Assembly: GCA_030950745.1 (NCBI GenBank)
Contig: JAUZQZ010000094.1
Location: 1-42,820, forward strand
Direction of reading: 5' to 3'
Length of the DNA stretch: 42,820 nucleotides
Source of the DNA: Mariprofundaceae bacterium
GTDB taxonomy: Bacteria; Pseudomonadota; Zetaproteobacteria; Mariprofundales; Mariprofundaceae
Shown here piece after piece: positions 40,850 to 42,820 of this stretch. The notes under the pieces are model-generated. The model was given only the letters and a program-made list of their open reading frames with translations, had not been told where the DNA came from and made no database searches. Position 1 is the stretch's first letter. Every line of letters begins with the position of its first letter. A program made the translations under genes and the position numbers.

Positions 40850-40876
40850 CTAGCACTCTATGGACACGAGTGCTAA
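40850..40876. promoter_or_regulatory. CIRCE operator (HrcA binding site) upstream of rpoH
   Basis: CTAGCACTC (40850-40858), nine bases, then GAGTGCTAA (40868-40876). The established CIRCE consensus is TTAGCACTC-N9-GAGTGCTAA, so 17 of 18 arm positions match and the spacing is exact. It touches the -10 box of the rpoH promoter and so should give HrcA repression of rpoH. Confidence 0.92.
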
Positions 40877-40903
40877 TTATAGAAAATTTACTTTAAATGT
40901 CAA
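40876..40903 (-). promoter_or_regulatory. Consensus sigma-70 promoter of rpoH
   Basis: On the minus strand a perfect TTGACA (40898-40903) and a perfect TATAAT (40876-40881) are separated by 16 bp. The -35 overlaps the ftsX stop codon. The last base of the -10 is the first base of the CIRCE operator. The leader to the ATG is about 75 bases. Confidence 0.88.
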
Positions 40904-41778
40904 GTGGTTGCAGTATTCTCATTCGACAAACACATGGTCGCAACCCATGCCCCAAGGCACCCCGCTATACCACCTCCAAGGACCATAGGCACCAGCAGGA
41001 TAAAACTGTTAAGACTGACATCCAGCGCCGCAAACCAACTTCCAGCACCGAATATGAGAGGCCAGAGCAAAAACCAGGCCAGCATTCCTGCCCCTGCTCC
41101 CAACAACATACCCTCCAGAATAAATGGCATACGCACAAACCATTCGTTTGCACCCAACAAACGCATCAGTTGTATTTCATCGGCACGGGCCAACAGAATC
41201 ATGCGCAACGTATTGGAAATAATAATAGCCATAGCCAGCACCAAAATCAAAGTCACAAACCACAACAGGCGTTTGATATTTGCCAGCCAACGCTGGACCT
41301 GAACCAGATGCATTTCACCACTATTGAGGTTGGCGCCCAGACGTCGTGCTGTGTCAGTAATATCCGAGTATAAAAATTCGTCAGCCTTGGCACCGGGAGT
41401 AATTTCTACCGTTCCGGGAAGGCTGCGCAGCAATTCATCCTCATCCACGGCGCTACTGCCCAACCAGCCATGTAACCACGTTGCCATCTCCTTCTGCGGA
41501 ACCACGCGTGCTGAGGAAACGCCCGGAAGCAATGCCAGCTGATCAGCCAGGTGTTTCAACCTGGTCTGGTTACCGCCCTCCATATAGGCGTGGAAACGAA
41601 GGTCATGCTGCCATGTTCCCATCCATTGTGATCCCGCCTGCATACCCAGCCACAGAAGGCCCAGTGCCCACAAAGCCACACAAACGATCACCAGCGCCAA
41701 CCATTGATGCACGCCAAATGGAGGCAGAGTGAACCCTCCGGGGAGCCGGGGCGTGGATCGCTCACTCGCCTGACTCAT
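40900..41778 (-). CDS. ftsX: Cell division protein FtsX
   Basis: FtsX is the membrane part of the FtsEX complex, which activates periplasmic amidase regulators at the septum. The 292-residue protein has an N-terminal cytoplasmic tail, a first helix (about residues 27-47, WLALVIVCVALWALGLLWLG), a large periplasmic loop and three C-terminal helices (about 168-290). The ISNTLRMILLARADEIQLMRLLGA segment is characteristic. The start overlaps the ftsE stop as ATGA. Its possible downstream target, a LytM protein, may be the NlpD-like protein in this window. Confidence 0.94.
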   Translation of the reverse strand: MSQASERSTPRLPGGFTLPPFGVHQWLALVIVCVALWALGLLWLGMQAGSQWMGTWQHDLRFHAYMEGGNQTRLKHLADQLALLPGVSSARVVPQKEMATWLHGWLGSSAVDEDELLRSLPGTVEITPGAKADEFLYSDITDTARRLGANLNSGEMHLVQVQRWLANIKRLLWFVTLILVLAMAIIISNTLRMILLARADEIQLMRLLGANEWFVRMPFILEGMLLGAGAGMLAWFLLWPLIFGAGSWFAALDVSLNSFILLVPMVLGGGIAGCLGAWVATMCLSNENTATT

Positions 41779-42548
41779 ATCCCCTCTCTGGTTGCATATT
41801 CATGTCCATCACCATGATCATGAATTGTCGGTGGTGTGTGCTGTAGTACTTCTGCCAATGTTCCGGCATGCAAACACAGGAGATCGCCGGGATGCGTTTC
41901 CATGAGTTGTAAATCATGCGTGGCCATAACCACCGTGCTGCCCTGCCGGTTCAGGTCCATAAGATAATCCATAATACGCCGGGCTGTCCCAATATCCAGA
42001 TTTCCCGTTGGCTCATCCGCCAGGATCAATGGTGGATGCGTGCTCATGGCACGGGCAATCGCCACCCGCTGCTGCTCACCACCGGACAATGCCTCGGGAA
42101 ACGACCACAAACGGTCTTCCAGCCCAACGAACTCAAGCACTTTGCGGGCACGGGCAACCAGCCGCTCCGGTTTCCACCCCTGTACACGCAGTGGCAGCGC
42201 CACATTCTCAAATACAGTACGCGAAAACAGCAGTCGATGATCCTGAAAGATAACGCCAATATTCCGCCTGAGCTTGCGCACCTGATGCTCCTGCGCCAAC
42301 CTCATATCAAGATCCTGCACGGTTAGCTGCCCCGATGTGGGACGTGCACCGCCATACAGGCAACGTAGCAGGGATGACTTGCCTGCCCCACTCTCGCCGG
42401 TCAAATAGACAAAACGTCCTTTGGGGATACTCAGGGTTACGCCTGATAGCGCGGTTTTTCCGGTAGAATAACGAAGCATGAGCTGACGTGCCTGAATCAT
42501 GCGTAAACGGTAACCAGCCCGATGGACATTGTCAGCAACCTCATGCAT
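41775..42548 (-). CDS. ftsE: Cell division ATP-binding protein FtsE
   Basis: The ATPase of the FtsEX complex. Walker [10 protein letters not shown]-loop IFQDHRLL, signature LSGGEQQR, Walker [13 protein letters not shown] and switch histidine ATHD are all present. The frame gives 257 residues from the ATG at 42548. The ATG at 42500 ([12 protein letters not shown], 241 residues) fits the usual FtsE start better, but neither has a clear Shine-Dalgarno. The C-terminal tail of about 25 residues has several histidines. An IS5-family remnant lies immediately upstream, where the promoter or ftsY would often be. Confidence 0.94.
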   Translation of the reverse strand: MHEVADNVHRAGYRLRMIQARQLMLRYSTGKTALSGVTLSIPKGRFVYLTGESGAGKSSLLRCLYGGARPTSGQLTVQDLDMRLAQEHQVRKLRRNIGVIFQDHRLLFSRTVFENVALPLRVQGWKPERLVARARKVLEFVGLEDRLWSFPEALSGGEQQRVAIARAMSTHPPLILADEPTGNLDIGTARRIMDYLMDLNRQGSTVVMATHDLQLMETHPGDLLCLHAGTLAEVLQHTPPTIHDHGDGHEYATREGI

Positions 42549-42573
42549 GAGCTTTTATACCCAACACCCGATA

Positions 42574-42820
42574 TTAGGGGGATACTCTGAGAAACTCAGA
42601 GTATCTGTGCGGGCCACGGACGGTCCGCCAAAATCGAGCACGCACCGATGATTGTCTCCGATTGCGTTTGCGCTGACTGCTGGAAAGGTTTTTCTTTGGC
42701 TTACGTTTGTCCTGCACGCACCAGTTGACCCCCATCATGCGTGCGCCACGTTTGTACTCATCACTGGTATATCCCGCAAAGCGGCGAATACTCTCAACCT
42801 CATATAGAGCATCTTCCATC
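42574..42820 (-). pseudogene. IS5-family transposase remnant, internally deleted and running off the window
   Basis: The frame begins MEDALYEVESIRRFAG, which matches an internal block of IS5-type transposases (MEDALYEIASMRLFAR in IS5 itself). It then jumps directly to GYTSDEYKRGARMMGVNW and DKRKPKK ... QRKRNRRQSSVRAR, blocks that normally lie over 100 residues later. After SSVRAR the family sequence is lost. This is an internal-deletion relic without the catalytic DDE centre. Further N-terminal sequence may lie beyond the window end. Confidence 0.75.
42581..42605 (-). terminator. Hairpin at the end of the IS5 remnant
   Basis: GATACTCTGAG (42581-42591) and CTCAGAGTATC (42595-42605) form a perfect 11-bp stem with a 3-base loop. 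It lies inside the final codons of the remnant frame, 33 bases before ftsE. It could stop read-through from the remnant or mark the insertion junction. No U tract follows on the minus strand. Confidence 0.5.

Noticed and set aside
1-42820. CRISPR arrays, rRNA genes, prophage genes or a defence island
   Set aside because: No regularly spaced direct repeats, no rRNA sequence, and no integrase, capsid, nuclease or toxin-antitoxin genes were found; the only mobile sequences are the small elements and the IS5 relic.

Overview
The window (about 42.8 kb, roughly half G+C) looks like a stretch of core chromosome from a Gram-negative proteobacterium. It carries an outer-membrane LPS assembly gene (lptE), RpoS, RpoH, IHF, FtsE/FtsX and two AsmA-type proteins. 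Several linkages are known from gammaproteobacteria (pcm-yqaA-nlpD-rpoS; ihfA-merR-tRNA-Pro; leuS-lptE-holA). The operon ftsH-folP-cdaA-cdaR-glmM, with a c-di-AMP cyclase, is unusual for gammaproteobacteria and more typical of deeper-branching lineages. A zetaproteobacterium (Mariprofundus-like) is my guess from general gene content, not something the sequence proves.

Layout. 1-7.5 kb, minus strand: gyrA, tRNA-Arg(CCT), apt, rpoS, nlpD-like M23 peptidase, yqaA, pcm, tRNA-Pro(GGG), merR, ihfA. 7.7-17.6 kb, minus strand: DHH phosphoesterase, glmM, cdaR (ybbR), cdaA, folP, ftsH, then tilS and a 716-aa protein of unknown role. 17.7-20.2 kb, plus strand: a compact znuA-znuC-znuB-type metal importer. 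20.2-22.9 kb, minus strand: a K+ channel, a YqhA-family protein, yciO and a short cysteine-containing ORF. 22.9-30.1 kb, minus strand: one tightly overlapped cluster of gldA-, gldF- and gldG-like ABC genes, DUF4340, a HAD phosphatase and a large AsmA protein. 30.2-31.9 kb, plus strand: tRNA-Ala(CGC) and a second AsmA-like gene. 31.9-37.2 kb, minus strand: bioA, holA, lptE, leuS. 37.3-39.9 kb, plus strand: a SpoIIAA-like protein, prfC and a globin. 40.0-42.8 kb, minus strand: rpoH, ftsX, ftsE and an IS5-family transposase remnant at the edge.

The most striking unexplained structure is a family of non-coding, MITE-like elements at 6600-6834, 20865-21132 and 28879-29190. Each has 23-32 bp terminal inverted repeats bounded by TA and no credible ORF. 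The terminal repeats differ between copies, but all three share an interior built from two inverted copies of one folded unit: a variable stem capped by CAAGG(C) ... hairpin ... AACGCAG, with a CCCGnAGGG-type motif at the centre. A solitary half-unit lies at 5679-5802. Two of the three sit exactly in the stop codon of a gene. The third separates gldA from gldF, which would otherwise read as one continuous frame.

Regulation that can be read from sequence: rpoH has a consensus sigma-70 promoter overlapped by a CIRCE operator (HrcA control); ftsH has a sigma-32-like promoter; ihfA has a strong sigma-70 promoter; rpoS has a long hairpin in its leader. The heat-shock sigma gene and one of its classical targets therefore sit in the same window with their control sites visible. 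The cdaA-cdaR-glmM-DHH arrangement suggests c-di-AMP synthesis, and perhaps its breakdown, linked to cell-wall precursor supply.
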